64,000 bases of DNA from Paenibacillus sp. FSL R5-0341 (GCF_037975235.1 NZ_CP150241.1:1612001-1676000), one strand, 5' to 3'. Positions 1 to 9,024 are shown, counted from the stretch's first letter. The notes: generated by a model not told the origin, from the sequence alone. Numbers and translations: made by a program.

Positions 1-145
1 TGATGCCTGCTTCGTAAGAACGTACCGTGCCACCTTGCAGACGGACCTCAATGAAATGACTGGATGGTTGCAGATCATTTGCTCGGCTGTTTATTTCGTT
101 ACCTGATTTGTTGCTTGCTGAGTTAATATTTTCTTGTTTGCTCAT
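1..145 (-). CDS. thrS: Threonyl-tRNA synthetase, N-terminal fragment (runs off the left edge)
   Basis: Reading leftward from the ATG at 145, the first 48 codons are visible. After a polar leader of about 30 residues comes a stretch (IEVRLQGGTVRSYEAGI) that matches the start of the TGS domain of threonyl-tRNA synthetases, where a short beta-grasp fold precedes the editing and catalytic domains. A ribosome site (GGAGAG) lies 7-8 bases upstream. Identity is supported mainly by the T-box leader directly upstream. The leader before the TGS domain is longer than in typical ThrRS. A RelA/SpoT-like TGS protein cannot be fully excluded because the rest of the gene is outside the window. Confidence 0.72.
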   Translation of the reverse strand, partial: MSKQENINSASNKSGNEINSRANDLQPSSHFIEVRLQGGTVRSYEAGI

Positions 146-176
146 GTGAACCACTCTCCATTTCTTAAAATGAAAG

Positions 177-497
177 CGCAAAAAACACCCGTCCCGGAAA
201 AGGGACGAGTGCGCTTGGCTCGTGGTTCCACCCTAATTTGGTTATGGTACGCCCTGATCTCGGCCAGCCGCCGGAACAGAAAACATCATAACCCTCATTG
301 GAATCCGTTATCGGGGATCAGACGGTGGACTCTACTGGCAACATACCGAACATCCGAAGGAGGTCCAAAATGCTGAGGTTCGAGGTCACGGCTGCAGAGG
401 GGTAATTCCGGTCCGTTCGCTGAAGAAGGTTTCACCAATCCCCTCTCTCTCTGGGCAGCACGCAAACGAAATCATGTCTCTGGTCATCGCCAAATAT
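177..497 (-). promoter_or_regulatory. T-box riboswitch leader with intrinsic terminator, controlling thrS
   Basis: On the minus strand the conserved T-box sequence GGGTGGAACCACG is at 234-222. It is followed by a terminator: CGTCCC at 207-202 pairs with GGGACG, then a run of T. Further upstream (about 495-370) lies the stem I region, with an AGAGA-type purine run, a GGTGAAACC distal loop and ACC (Thr) triplets on its 3' side that could serve as the specifier. Two ACC candidates are present, so the exact specifier was not settled. Uncharged tRNA-Thr would stabilise the antiterminator and allow thrS transcription. The leader fills the gap between the kinase gene and thrS. Confidence 0.9.
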
Positions 498-616
498 GTT
501 AGATCAACTCATTAAAGTTATCTTGAAATGTGTTGCATTCAATATCAATATATTGGAACAGGTGTTATTGAGTGTCGATTATATAGACTGAAAATGGAAA
601 GGTCAAGCGGAATATT

Positions 617-2377
617 TTAATTAGTTTCGGACGGCCCATCCCATATTAAGCGAATGATCGTTCCTTCACCAGGCGTGGAATGTACCTCAATACGGCCTTT
701 CATGGCTTCAATCAAACCTTTGGTTACGGCCATGCCCAGGCCTGATCCAACATCCGACGTGCCTGTATCTGTACCGCGATAGTATCGTTCAAATAACTTC
801 CATACCGTCTCAGGATCCATACCTCTTCCGTTATCGGCAAATTGAATGCTGAACTCATCTGCCTGTTTACCTGAATGAACACTGACGATCAGGGTGGACT
901 CGGGCGGATTGTGAAGAAGGGCATTGGCGGTCAGATTATCCACGATTCGTTCAAACGATGGAATATGAACAAGTCCATACACAGGCACTTCGGACGGTTG
1001 GAATAGGATGCGACCTTCGCCATATGCAGGATTCCGTTCGGCGCGCTGGATCAGATCACGAAGTAACGCATTTACGTCAGTTTCCTCCGTCACAGGTTGA
1101 TATCCCCCACTCCGTAATCGGTAAGTCATGGCAAGGTCATTAACAAGCCTGTCCATATACATGGATTTATCGAGCATTATGCCTGCGAATTCCCTGACTT
1201 CTCCCTCGGTCCAGCTATATTTATCTGCCTCAAGCATATGGGCATAACCCTGGATGGAGGATAGGGGCGTCTTCAGATCATGTGTTATGCCGGCGATCCA
1301 TTCCTCCCGTAGAGACTCGGTCTGTTTGCGGAGTTCTTCATCTTGCTTCAACGTGTGGGACAGGGCCTGCATGGAGCGAAGCACTTCAGCATACACATGA
1401 TATTTTCGTTTCCACTTTCCGTTGCGCCGCTGACTGCGAGGCACTCCGAAGGCTCCGGTAGGTTCCTCATAATGTCCTCGCTCCAGACGCTGTAACCATT
1501 GGAGCATATGCAGCATGGGCGAGCCGAATCGGTTGGCATACCAGAAGGCAAGCAAGATGAGCAGAATGATGATCGATACAATCAATACGACCAATGCCGG
1601 TTCCAGAATAAAACGGTAGGGATTCTGATCACCGCTCACTGCTGGATCACCAGGAATGCTAATCAGCCAAGTGGTTTCATTCTGTTCGTCGTACCACGTG
1701 GCAATAGACTTCCCTGATCGACTTGGATAGCGAATTTGCAGAACCAATTCCTGGATGGTGTATTCGCTTGGTACGCCCAAAGCTGGTTTGTTATAGGAGG
1801 AGAGTTCGCGTCCCGACGCATCCAATACTTGAAGATAGGCATTGGCAGAACGAAAGGCTTCCTGTTGGCTCGGTTGAAGATTAAACTTCCCGTTGGTGAG
1901 AGTGAGATCCGAACGAATATTATTCATGAGCGACTTGGCCGGATTACTCTCGCCATACAACAAAGTGAAATTCTTCCCGTTCTTCTCCCGGATGAGCATA
2001 ACAATCTGATAAGGGAAGGGCTTTTGATTTTCCCAGTATGCAATCAATTCCCCTGGTTTGTAGTGAGTTGGGACATCGGCGGGAGTGTGGTAGTCATCAA
2101 TGGCGTAGCCGTTTTCATCCAGCACTTGGAGCCAGCCTTGATATTTATCTACTTGCTTCAGCAATTCGGGGTCATACCGGATCGTGTTATCCGGCAGGAT
2201 CTCTGCTGTATTAATCAATTGGTCCAGACCGTTAAGGGCAAAATCATCGACCAGATTCACTTCATTTACCTTTTGCACGACCCAGTAAGTGGCTACAGAA
2301 CCAAGCAGGATGATAAGAACAACGGCTCCGGCAAGCATCCCGATAAACCGGGTCATTAACCTGCGACGAATACTCAT
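617..2377 (-). CDS. Membrane sensor histidine kinase with duplicated extracytoplasmic module
   Basis: 586 residues. A transmembrane helix at about 12-34 and a second at 255-283 enclose a ~220-residue outer domain. H-box GITHDLKTPLSS has its phospho-acceptor at His366. The ATPase domain follows, with an N-box (NLTANALLHN, from 481), DNGRGM (515) and GSGLGM (544). The outer domain contains the same module twice: GWLQVLDENG (81) and AYLQVLDASG (180), each followed by a Y..P..VP..Y....EL pattern, which looks like an internal duplication of a PAS/Cache-like sensor. The gene overlaps the upstream response regulator by four bases, so the two are one operon. The signal is unknown; the convergent gene pair and the neighbouring M23 lipoprotein suggest cell-envelope sensing, but that is inference. 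Confidence 0.93.
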   Translation of the reverse strand: MSIRRRLMTRFIGMLAGAVVLIILLGSVATYWVVQKVNEVNLVDDFALNGLDQLINTAEILPDNTIRYDPELLKQVDKYQGWLQVLDENGYAIDDYHTPADVPTHYKPGELIAYWENQKPFPYQIVMLIREKNGKNFTLLYGESNPAKSLMNNIRSDLTLTNGKFNLQPSQQEAFRSANAYLQVLDASGRELSSYNKPALGVPSEYTIQELVLQIRYPSRSGKSIATWYDEQNETTWLISIPGDPAVSGDQNPYRFILEPALVVLIVSIIILLILLAFWYANRFGSPMLHMLQWLQRLERGHYEEPTGAFGVPRSQRRNGKWKRKYHVYAEVLRSMQALSHTLKQDEELRKQTESLREEWIAGITHDLKTPLSSIQGYAHMLEADKYSWTEGEVREFAGIMLDKSMYMDRLVNDLAMTYRLRSGGYQPVTEETDVNALLRDLIQRAERNPAYGEGRILFQPSEVPVYGLVHIPSFERIVDNLTANALLHNPPESTLIVSVHSGKQADEFSIQFADNGRGMDPETVWKLFERYYRGTDTGTSDVGSGLGMAVTKGLIEAMKGRIEVHSTPGEGTIIRLIWDGPSETN

Positions 2378-3135
2378 GGGCGTGACACATGTTCCGGCTG
2401 AATCAGTTTGTAACCCAGACCCCGGACGTTAACGAGAAATACTGGATTGGAAGGATCGGCTTCAATACGCTCCCGGATGCGGTGAATATGAACCATCACG
2501 GTGTTGTCATCACTAATGGCTTCAGAGCCCCAGACCCGCTCATATAGATCTGATTTGGTGAAAATGCGATTGGGATGCTTGCAAAAAAAGAGCAACAATT
2601 GAAATACGAGTGCCGGACAGGATACGGATTCTCCTTCAACCCGAAGCTCGCCAGCCCATTCCAGCACCTGGAATCGTCCAAAGTCGTACACACCTTCCGA
2701 TGTGCTGGGAGATGACGTATTTACGTTAGATGGGACGTGGTCCGAGATCGCTACAGTTTTAGAAGGTAAATAACGTTTCAGTAATGATTTAATACGAGCA
2801 ACGACTTCGAGCGGATTAAAGGGTTTGGCAACGTAATCGTCGCCCCCAACAGCGAATCCGGTTAATTTGTCATAATCGGTTGTTTTGGCCGTCAGAAACA
2901 GGATGGGCGCATCGGTGACCTGCCGTAGGAAAGGACAGATTTCCAGTCCGCTTTTGCCAGGAAGCATGATGTCGAGCACGATGCAATGATACGTCTTGTT
3001 GTTGCAGGCCTCAATGGCAGCTTCGCCTGTTGTAACGGTATCAATATCGAGAAACTGCTCTTTGAGCAGAACGGTTTTGAGCATATGCAGAATAGCCTGT
3101 TCATCGTCCACAAGCAGTAATGAGACGTTATCCAT
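2374..3135 (-). CDS. OmpR-family response regulator
   Basis: 253 residues. The N-terminal receiver has the acidic pair Asp10/Asp11, phospho-acceptor Asp55 in VLDIMLPG and the conserved Lys in VAKPFNP. The C-terminal winged helix carries the usual ...DNTVMVHIHRIRERIE... recognition helix region. It partners the histidine kinase that starts within its stop codon (ATGA overlap). Linker residues ~125-145 are Ser/Thr-rich. A tandem TTAAGAT box upstream (3218-3235) may be its own binding site. Confidence 0.93.
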   Translation of the reverse strand: MDNVSLLLVDDEQAILHMLKTVLLKEQFLDIDTVTTGEAAIEACNNKTYHCIVLDIMLPGKSGLEICPFLRQVTDAPILFLTAKTTDYDKLTGFAVGGDDYVAKPFNPLEVVARIKSLLKRYLPSKTVAISDHVPSNVNTSSPSTSEGVYDFGRFQVLEWAGELRVEGESVSCPALVFQLLLFFCKHPNRIFTKSDLYERVWGSEAISDDNTVMVHIHRIRERIEADPSNPVFLVNVRGLGYKLIQPEHVSRP

Positions 3136-3217
3136 AGTTTAAAAATGACCTCCTGATCACTTCCGATGTGTTTATTGTTAATCATACCATCCAAGAGGGC
3201 TGTATAGCGTACGAGCT

Positions 3218-3235
3218 ATCTTAACGGAATCTTAA
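3218..3235 (-). promoter_or_regulatory. Tandem TTAAGAT direct repeat, candidate response-regulator box
   Basis: On the minus strand TTAAGAT occurs twice with an 11-bp period (3235-3229 and 3224-3218), one helical turn apart, which is the arrangement OmpR/PhoB-family dimers bind. It sits in the divergent intergenic region between the regulator gene and the M23 lipoprotein gene, so it could control either. A similar box occurs at 11779-11796 in the second two-component locus. No binding evidence is available. Confidence 0.4.
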
Positions 3236-3356
3236 TTATGCAGCCTCAGAAGGCATGGCAAGTTTAACTACATGTAAGTTGGGGTTAGACGAAGGATAAG
3301 ACTCATTCTGTACACTTAACTGGAAAGTATAACGATTAGTAGAAGGGATGTTGAGA

Positions 3357-4457
3357 ATGAACAGAGAAAATCATCTGAAATCAGAACAAAATACACATTC
3401 GAAATTACAGCATAGAAGAAGTTGGAAGGTGCTTGCGATTACCCTTGGAGCTTGTGTGATATTGTCTGCTTGCGGCAACAGCAACTCCATTACTTCCGAC
3501 GAGGCGGAGCAGCAGTCAGCCGAACAGGCGTCCAATAATGAAGCGAGCGAGAACTCCAATCAGGAGCAGAACTCAAGTTCAGAGGTGAGCACGATGGTTA
3601 CACCCGACAATTTCATAGATACGTTGATGAACGGTTCAAAGGATGCAATCTATAGTCAGTTTTCTCCGGAATTGAAGGGAACGTTAACGTTGGAACAATT
3701 CAAGGAAGCTGCTAACCAGTTTCTGGAGGGTGTGGAATCTTGGGAGCTAGTGGTAGATGCCGAAATGAATCAAATAACCGAGCATAGCTGGAAGGATCAA
3801 ACTGGAACGAAAGGTGTTCAAGTGTATTTTTCTGAAGAAAATCAGATTGAGGGTCTCTTAATTCAGCCATTAGAAACTTATCAGGACACGGATGCCAAAT
3901 TCACCAAAACAGAGTTCCAATTCCCCATGAAGGGGAAATGGTATGTGTTCTGGGGAGGCAATGATGTGTTGTCCAACTATCACTATGCGCATGAAACCCA
4001 GCGCTACGCCCTGGATATTGTTCGAACACAGAATAATTCAAGTTATCAAGGTGAGGCAACGGCAAACGAAAACTACTATGCTTTTGGTGAACCACTCTAT
4101 GCTGCTGCGGACGGAACAGTCGTCGAAATCAAAAACGATATTCCGGACAATGTACCGGGTGTCATGAATCCGGAAGAGCCGGCGGGTAACTATGTGGTGA
4201 TTGACCATGGAAATGGTGAATACAGCATCACAGGACATATCAAGGAAGGCAGTGTTTCGGTCAAAAAAGGGGATAAGCTCAAGCAAGGAGACCCTATCGG
4301 TGAGCTTGGTAATTCGGGGAACTCCAGTGAAGCCCATCTGCATTTCCAGGTATCGGACGGCCCGGATCTGTTCACATCTCGCTCAATTAACATTCGCTGG
4401 GCAGACCAGAGCCAACAGTTCACTCGTGGGAACACAATTCAAGGACTGGCAGAGTAA
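3357..4457 (+). CDS. M23-family metallopeptidase lipoprotein with DUF3887-like domain
   Basis: About 366 residues from the ATG at 3357, chosen because AGAAGGG at 3341-3347 is correctly spaced for it and too close for the ATG at 3348. The N-terminus has a basic stretch, a hydrophobic segment and lipobox LSAC, so the mature protein is a lipoprotein. After a Ser/Asn/Gln-rich linker comes a ~100-residue domain resembling DUF3887, then a peptidase M23 (LytM) domain with H..ET..YALD, a G-rich core and the HLHF motif. M23 enzymes cut glycyl or stem peptides in peptidoglycan. The zinc ligands His/Asp and HxH are visible, so activity is plausible. It is divergent from the two-component operon. Confidence 0.88.
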   Translation: MNRENHLKSEQNTHSKLQHRRSWKVLAITLGACVILSACGNSNSITSDEAEQQSAEQASNNEASENSNQEQNSSSEVSTMVTPDNFIDTLMNGSKDAIYSQFSPELKGTLTLEQFKEAANQFLEGVESWELVVDAEMNQITEHSWKDQTGTKGVQVYFSEENQIEGLLIQPLETYQDTDAKFTKTEFQFPMKGKWYVFWGGNDVLSNYHYAHETQRYALDIVRTQNNSSYQGEATANENYYAFGEPLYAAADGTVVEIKNDIPDNVPGVMNPEEPAGNYVVIDHGNGEYSITGHIKEGSVSVKKGDKLKQGDPIGELGNSGNSSEAHLHFQVSDGPDLFTSRSINIRWADQSQQFTRGNTIQGLAE

Positions 4458-4554
4458 TTTCCTGACAGAATGTTAGGGATGACGAAAACTTCGCTTCTCC
4501 GTTATAATATCTTCTATAATTAGAGGTTTGATCTGGAATGATGGAGGAGTAGCG

Positions 4555-5058
4555 ATGAAGCTGGAAGATGTGCAGATTGAATATGCGCGCCTCGAGGACT
4601 TGCCGAGGATTGTGGAAATTTATAATTCCACCATTGAGAGCCGCATGGTGACAGCGGATTTGGAGCCGGTAACGGTGGAGCAACGTGTTCCGTGGTTTGA
4701 GGAACATTCACCGGATTATCGTCCGCTTTGGGTGATGAAGCAGGCAGGACAGGTAGTAGCTTGGGCAAGTCTCAGCTCGTTCTATGGACGCCCTGCGTAT
4801 AATGGAACGGTGGAAGTTAGTGTATACGTGGATCGGCAATGCCGCGGGATTGGGGCTGGCGGACGTTTGCTCGAAACTGTATTTGCGGCGTGTCCCGCGC
4901 TTGGAATTACGACGATTCTCGGATTTGTCTTTGGGCATAATGAACCGAGTCTGGGGTTATTGCGCAAGCATGGTTTTGAACAGTGGGGGTATTATCCCGA
5001 AGTGGCTGTGCTGGATGGTATGAATAGAGATCTGGCGATTTTGGGTAAAAAAATATAA
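4555..5058 (+). CDS. GNAT N-acetyltransferase, phosphinothricin acetyltransferase-like
   Basis: 167 residues from the ATG at 4555, supported by GGAGGAG at 4543-4549. The protein has the GNAT layout: an N-terminal RLEDLPRIVEIYNSTIESR stretch typical of the Pat/Bar subfamily, a beta4 strand EVSVYVDRQCRGIGAG that supplies the acetyl-CoA pyrophosphate loop (Q/R-x-x-G-x-G/A), and a C-terminal FGHNEPSLGLLRKHGFEQWGY segment. Members acetylate phosphinothricin, methionine sulfoximine or related amino acids. The substrate here is unknown. It stands alone and ends at a bidirectional terminator. Confidence 0.85.
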   Translation: MKLEDVQIEYARLEDLPRIVEIYNSTIESRMVTADLEPVTVEQRVPWFEEHSPDYRPLWVMKQAGQVVAWASLSSFYGRPAYNGTVEVSVYVDRQCRGIGAGGRLLETVFAACPALGITTILGFVFGHNEPSLGLLRKHGFEQWGYYPEVAVLDGMNRDLAILGKKI

Positions 5059-5090
5059 GTGCTGTGCTTATTTGTGAGATAAGAACGCTG

Positions 5091-5127
5091 AAAACCTCCA
5101 ACCTAGGTTATAGGATTGGAGGTTTTT
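5091..5127. terminator. Bidirectional intrinsic terminator
   Basis: AAAACCTCCAA pairs with TTGGAGGTTTTT across a short loop. A T run follows on the plus strand and an A run precedes, so it can end both the acetyltransferase gene and the convergent DinB gene. Confidence 0.85.
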
Positions 5128-5171
5128 GTCGTTCAACTATATTCATCGCTATGTGAACGTGGAGGTTGGGT

Positions 5172-5663
5172 TTATACGCCAAGCTGATGCTTAATTCCTT
5201 GAATCTGTCCCAGATGGCGTTCCTCATGATAACTTGCAAAGTCAATCCATTGGGTAAGATCCATCTCACCGAATACGGGATGAGAAAAGGACTTGCTGCG
5301 CAGCAGGTCAGGGTCATGGTCCAATGCAAAGTGGTTAAGCGCTTGGTGGGATTCGTCCAGATCACTGCGTACGTCTGTGAGTGCTTCGGGCGCTGCTGGA
5401 GGCTGAAGATGGGGCGGTGCCTCAATGGAGCGGCTACGGTCCAATGTTAGTTCATAAGGTTTTTTGTCCACAGATACGGTCTGTTCCTTCTCTAGCGCAA
5501 GACGCGCTTGTTTCCCAATGACATGTTCCATCAGATTCAAATGACGCAGTACTTGCATGATACTCCATTGTTGGGGTGAAGGTTTTCGGTTCAGTTGTTC
5601 TTCTTCGAGTCCCGAGACGCTTTCCCAGATTTGGTTGCGTATATCGTCATTGCGAGTAAACAT
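5172..5663 (-). CDS. DinB-like (DUF664/YfiT-type) four-helix protein
   Basis: 163 residues. It has the DinB superfamily layout: N-terminal helix with two conserved W/L positions, Q-WSIMQVLRHLNLMEH around residues 32-46, and a C-terminal SYHEERHLGQIQGIKHQL helix. The conserved histidines (one in RHLNLMEH, two near the end) are the usual divalent metal ligands of these four-helix bundles. Members include damage-inducible proteins and thiol-dependent transferases; the reaction here cannot be assigned. Ribosome site GGAGAGG precedes the ATG. Single gene, convergent with the acetyltransferase. Confidence 0.82.
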   Translation of the reverse strand: MFTRNDDIRNQIWESVSGLEEEQLNRKPSPQQWSIMQVLRHLNLMEHVIGKQARLALEKEQTVSVDKKPYELTLDRSRSIEAPPHLQPPAAPEALTDVRSDLDESHQALNHFALDHDPDLLRSKSFSHPVFGEMDLTQWIDFASYHEERHLGQIQGIKHQLGV

Positions 5664-5825
5664 CGTGCAATCCTCTCCTTATATGGGTTCTATGATGCTA
5701 ATAGTCTGTGTATGTCCATTACCCAAAATGTGGATGCTTATTCTATAAGCATAAAGAATGAGAGGGATGAATGCGAAACGTAGGCATGATTAACCTTGTT
5801 AGATGTAATTTGTACAAAATAAAAA

Positions 5826-5852
5826 AAAGCCGTTCATCTATGAACGGTTCAT
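5826..5852 (-). terminator. Hairpin with A/T tract (terminator-like on minus strand)
   Basis: CCGTTCA and TGAACGG form a 7-bp stem; on the minus strand it is followed by a long T run. It lies between two divergent genes, so its use is unclear; it may block antisense reading from the right. Confidence 0.45.
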
Positions 5853-5950
5853 TTCAATAATTGTCAAATCCAAAAAAAGATTGACGGGCAGACCCCGGCA
5901 AACTATAATCGGTAACAAGTAACTTGATATGTGAGGAGTCCTGACATGAT

Positions 5951-6370
5951 ATGTTAGTAATCGATGAGGTGTATCACCATACAGCATTGCAAATATCATC
6001 GTCCGATTTATTGTACCTTATCGAACGACTGAAGGTCAAAAAAGAAAGTGAGATCCAAACGCTCAAGCAGAAGATCGAACAGTTCGAACAAAAGCGTCGA
6101 GCGGAAGAGGTCGCTTATCAATCGTTGTCAACCGTACGCAAATGGTTCGCGGGACGCCCCGCATCCCATCATCAGGCGGTGGAATATATGGTTCAGGTGA
6201 AGGAACGTTTTCGCAAGATGGAACAAATTCGTAGACGCATACGTGAATTGGATCAGATCGCAGAACGAATTAAGCATCCGGACAGCATTGAGCGGGACGA
6301 GATTGAGCTTGCGCCCGATACAATCCGTGAGCTCATACAGCTTAGTGAAACGGAGGATGTACAAGCATGA
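5951..6370 (+). CDS. Coiled-coil protein coupled to the ammonium transporter gene
   Basis: 139 residues, rich in Lys, Glu, Gln and Arg. Residues ~28-60 (IERLKVKKESEIQTLKQKIE...) and ~85-115 form two amphipathic coiled-coil helices separated by a WFAGRPASHHQ turn. There is no signal peptide or membrane segment. Its stop codon overlaps the start of the amt gene (ATGA at 6367), so the two are translated together. I do not recognise a family; a cytoplasmic accessory or regulator of the transporter is possible, in the place where many bacteria have glnK, but it shows no PII sequence features. Confidence 0.65.
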   Translation: MLVIDEVYHHTALQISSSDLLYLIERLKVKKESEIQTLKQKIEQFEQKRRAEEVAYQSLSTVRKWFAGRPASHHQAVEYMVQVKERFRKMEQIRRRIRELDQIAERIKHPDSIERDEIELAPDTIRELIQLSETEDVQA

Positions 6371-7635
6371 CTTTGGAGACGTTAAGCACCGGAATCGATA
6401 CGGTCTGGGTCGTACTGAGTGCAGCGATGATTTTATTGATGGAGGGTGGATTCGCCCTGCTTGAGGCTGGCTTTGTGCGTTATAAAAATAGTGTGAACAT
6501 TATTATGAAGGTTTTTGCTGATATTACGATCGGAACGTTGCTGTTCTATGCGATCGGTTTTGGACTGATGTATGGTTCGGACGTTAGCGGTTTTGCCGGA
6601 GTAACGGGCTTTTTCCTGAACGGGGATTTGTCGCATCTGGATGTACCGGTATCTCTTGAGACATTCTGGTTGTTCCAGGCTGCCTTTACCATTGCCGTTA
6701 TTTCCATCGTTTCAGGAGCAGTGGCAGAGCGGATCAACTTCCGTGCTTACCTCCTGTATATCATATTGATGACGGCGATCATCTATCCGATTGGTGGACA
6801 CTGGGCATGGGGCGGCGGCTGGCTTAGTCAGCTGGGAATGCAGGACTTTGCCGGTTCAGCTGTCATCCATGCATTAGGGGGATTCTCGGCACTGGCTGCT
6901 GCAATTATCATTGGTCCGCGTAAAGGAAAGTACACGCCACTTGGCGTAAGTGCCATTGCGCTTCCGAGTAATCTGCCGCTCGCATCTGTAGGTGCATTTC
7001 TGTTATGGTTCGGCTGGTTTGGCTTTAATGCCGGCAGTACGCTGAGTGCGACGGATGTAAGAATCGGTCACATTGCAATTGTTACGATGCTATCTGCGGC
7101 ATCGGGGGGTGCGGTTACGTTACTGTACACCTTGTTCCGCTTCAATCGCTCAGATGCGCCATCGGTCATTAACGGTTCGCTTGCGGGACTGGTCGGAATT
7201 ACAGCGGGCTGTGCTTTTGTTGCTGATGTAGCAGCCATATTCATTGGGGCAGTATCCGGTTTATTGATGATGGCTGCCACCAACTGGCTGGACCGTCGGC
7301 AGATTGATGATCCGGTCGGTGCTTTCCCGGTGCATGCCGCATCCGGAATGTGGGGAACGATTGCTGTAGGTTTGTTTGCCACGGATGGTGGATTATTCAT
7401 GGGCGGCGGCTGGAGATTGCTGGGAGTTCAGGCACTTGGACTTACAGCTCTGGTCATCTGGGGATTCGCCATGACTTGGATCGGATTAAAGCTGATTGGA
7501 AAAATTGTACCTGTACGTTCGACGGAAGAAGAGGAAGATTTGGGTCTGGATATTAGCTATCATGGTGTGATGGCAGCCCATCAGGCCCATGAATTCCTGG
7601 ATGGTGAGGAGCATATGCGCGCTTACCAGGAATAG
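6367..7635 (+). CDS. amt: Ammonium transporter (Amt family)
   Basis: 422 residues with about eleven hydrophobic helices. Hallmarks include GGFALLEAGFVRYKNSVNI near the N-terminus, the GMQDFAGSAVIHALGGFSAL signature around residues 157-177, and the twin pore histidines (one in AVIHALGG, one in FPVHAASGMWG). It conducts ammonium or ammonia across the cytoplasmic membrane as a trimer. The C-terminal tail is short and acidic. No PII gene is next to it; instead a coiled-coil gene overlaps its start. A terminator follows. Confidence 0.95.
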   Translation: MTLETLSTGIDTVWVVLSAAMILLMEGGFALLEAGFVRYKNSVNIIMKVFADITIGTLLFYAIGFGLMYGSDVSGFAGVTGFFLNGDLSHLDVPVSLETFWLFQAAFTIAVISIVSGAVAERINFRAYLLYIILMTAIIYPIGGHWAWGGGWLSQLGMQDFAGSAVIHALGGFSALAAAIIIGPRKGKYTPLGVSAIALPSNLPLASVGAFLLWFGWFGFNAGSTLSATDVRIGHIAIVTMLSAASGGAVTLLYTLFRFNRSDAPSVINGSLAGLVGITAGCAFVADVAAIFIGAVSGLLMMAATNWLDRRQIDDPVGAFPVHAASGMWGTIAVGLFATDGGLFMGGGWRLLGVQALGLTALVIWGFAMTWIGLKLIGKIVPVRSTEEEEDLGLDISYHGVMAAHQAHEFLDGEEHMRAYQE

Positions 7636-7678
7636 TCTTCTGATCCAAATCGTTGAAATGGAATAAAGGATAAGGAAG

Positions 7679-7710
7679 GAGACTGACAGAGCATGTCAGT
7701 CTCTTTTTTT
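7679..7710 (+). terminator. Intrinsic terminator after amt
   Basis: GAGACTGACA (7679-7688) and TGTCAGTCTC (7694-7703) form a 10-bp stem followed by seven T. Confidence 0.93.
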
Positions 7711-7806
7711 GCTAGAAGCAGGGAAAGACGTCCGGACGGAAGAATATACAGGTGTGAACCTGAATATGTCTCAGCATAGGTGTATTGTCAAAAGGGGAGG
7801 ATCTAT

Positions 7807-8748
7807 ATGATTAAGCCAGAACAATGTGAACGTCTAACCAGAAAAGCCCGTAAAACACTTGAGGAATATGGTTTGGGAGTCGCTGCCGATCTGTTGTTAT
7901 CTTCAAGTCGCTGGGGAATTCGCCTCGATGTATCCACAATGGACGAATATCGCAGAACAGGAAACTCACGTGTAGGTGGACACCCGGATTTGCCGAGTCG
8001 CATGGCGTGGCCGGTAACACAAGAAGGAGTTCCGATGACTTTCCTAGCCCAGTTGAACCTGGTGGATTTGTCACCGTATACGCCGAATGATGGACGCGGG
8101 ACTTTGCCAGAACGGGGAATGTTATACTTTTTCGTTGGTACGGATGAATCGGCCTGTCCCATTGAACATCGTGTGATTTTTGAGCCAAGTGCCCATAACC
8201 TGATAAGGCGAGAGCCAGAAGGGGATACCGCGCTGGATGGGGCCCCGTTTGTCGCACATTCGGTGACCGTACTGCCTAATCTTGAGTTTCCTACATATGC
8301 ATATATTGATGCCAACGCGCTGAACGAGCTCTCGCCTCCGCGGCATGAGACCGATGAGACTGAGTCAGAAGTGGATCTGTATGACCGATACCTTGAATTC
8401 GAGTCGAGCTGGAATCATCCGAGTACGCTGAATTGGGGTGGGATGTTTGGATATCCTGACGGGCAGCATCCGGATGCCGAGCATCGGGCCTTGTTACAGA
8501 TCGCACTGGGAGAAGAGTACAGTTATAACGAGCAGGAATGTGAGAAGAAGCTGACCAAGTATTACGGCGGAGATGAGGATCGGACATGGCAGGAACTATC
8601 CGATACACTGCTGCTGTTGAAGATAGATACGCATGATGCCATTGGTTTCCAATGGTGGGATTGCGGAGAACTGCAATTTTTCATTCGTAAATCTGACTTG
8701 GAGGCTGGACGATTCGAGCAAACGTATTGTTCGTTATACTCAAGTTGA
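7807..8748 (+). CDS. DUF1963 (YwqG-like) protein
   Basis: 313 residues from the ATG at 7807, behind AAAGGGGAGG at 7791-7800. The sequence matches the DUF1963 pattern: SRVGGHPDLPSRMAWP, FLAQLNLVDLSPY, GMLYFFVG, an inner GMFGYPDGQHP loop, and a C-terminal LLLLKIDTHDAIGFQWWDCGELQFFI. These proteins are cytoplasmic beta-rich folds found widely in Bacilli, with no established biochemical role. Single-gene unit. Confidence 0.88.
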   Translation: MIKPEQCERLTRKARKTLEEYGLGVAADLLLSSSRWGIRLDVSTMDEYRRTGNSRVGGHPDLPSRMAWPVTQEGVPMTFLAQLNLVDLSPYTPNDGRGTLPERGMLYFFVGTDESACPIEHRVIFEPSAHNLIRREPEGDTALDGAPFVAHSVTVLPNLEFPTYAYIDANALNELSPPRHETDETESEVDLYDRYLEFESSWNHPSTLNWGGMFGYPDGQHPDAEHRALLQIALGEEYSYNEQECEKKLTKYYGGDEDRTWQELSDTLLLLKIDTHDAIGFQWWDCGELQFFIRKSDLEAGRFEQTYCSLYSS

Positions 8749-8833
8749 GCGAAGATTTGAAATTAAATAGGCAACAAAATGTCCTGAATCCCGTCTATAT
8801 GAAGGAGGAAGGACTTTTTTGTTCGTAAATTGT

Positions 8834-9024
8834 TATATAAATTGAACTAAAGAATATTTACACTGCACACTCCGATGACAGAACAACCTTCCGATCGCTG
8901 TTATCCCCAGATTTTTTTGATACCTTTTATAAAGGGGAAATCCGGGGATAAAGGCGAACGCGTTGCTTCTTCAGGTCCTTTCTGTCTTCTCCGTTTTGTG
9001 TAAATGTTTTGTTCAATTTATATA
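8834..9024 (+). repeat. Structured intergenic repeat, copy 1 (~191 bp)
   Basis: The element begins TATATAAATTGAACTAAAG and ends GTTCAATTTATATA, i.e. with terminal inverted repeats of about 14 bp. An internal arm TTATCCCCAGATTTTTTT pairs imperfectly with AAATCCGGGGATAA. A second copy lies in the opposite orientation at 20205-20396, roughly 80% alike by eye, including GACAGAACAACCTTCCGATC (8879-8898). It fills most of the gap between the DUF1963 and DinB genes. It carries no open frame and looks like a MITE or a transcribed structured element. Confidence 0.85.

Noticed and set aside
134..376. An 80-codon open frame across the T-box leader
   Set aside because: It lies antisense to a clear T-box and terminator, has no ribosome site and no protein-like composition.
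1736..2359. A 207-codon plus-strand frame inside the sensor kinase gene
   Set aside because: It is a shadow of the kinase gene on the other strand; composition is biased to rare residues and there is no ribosome site.
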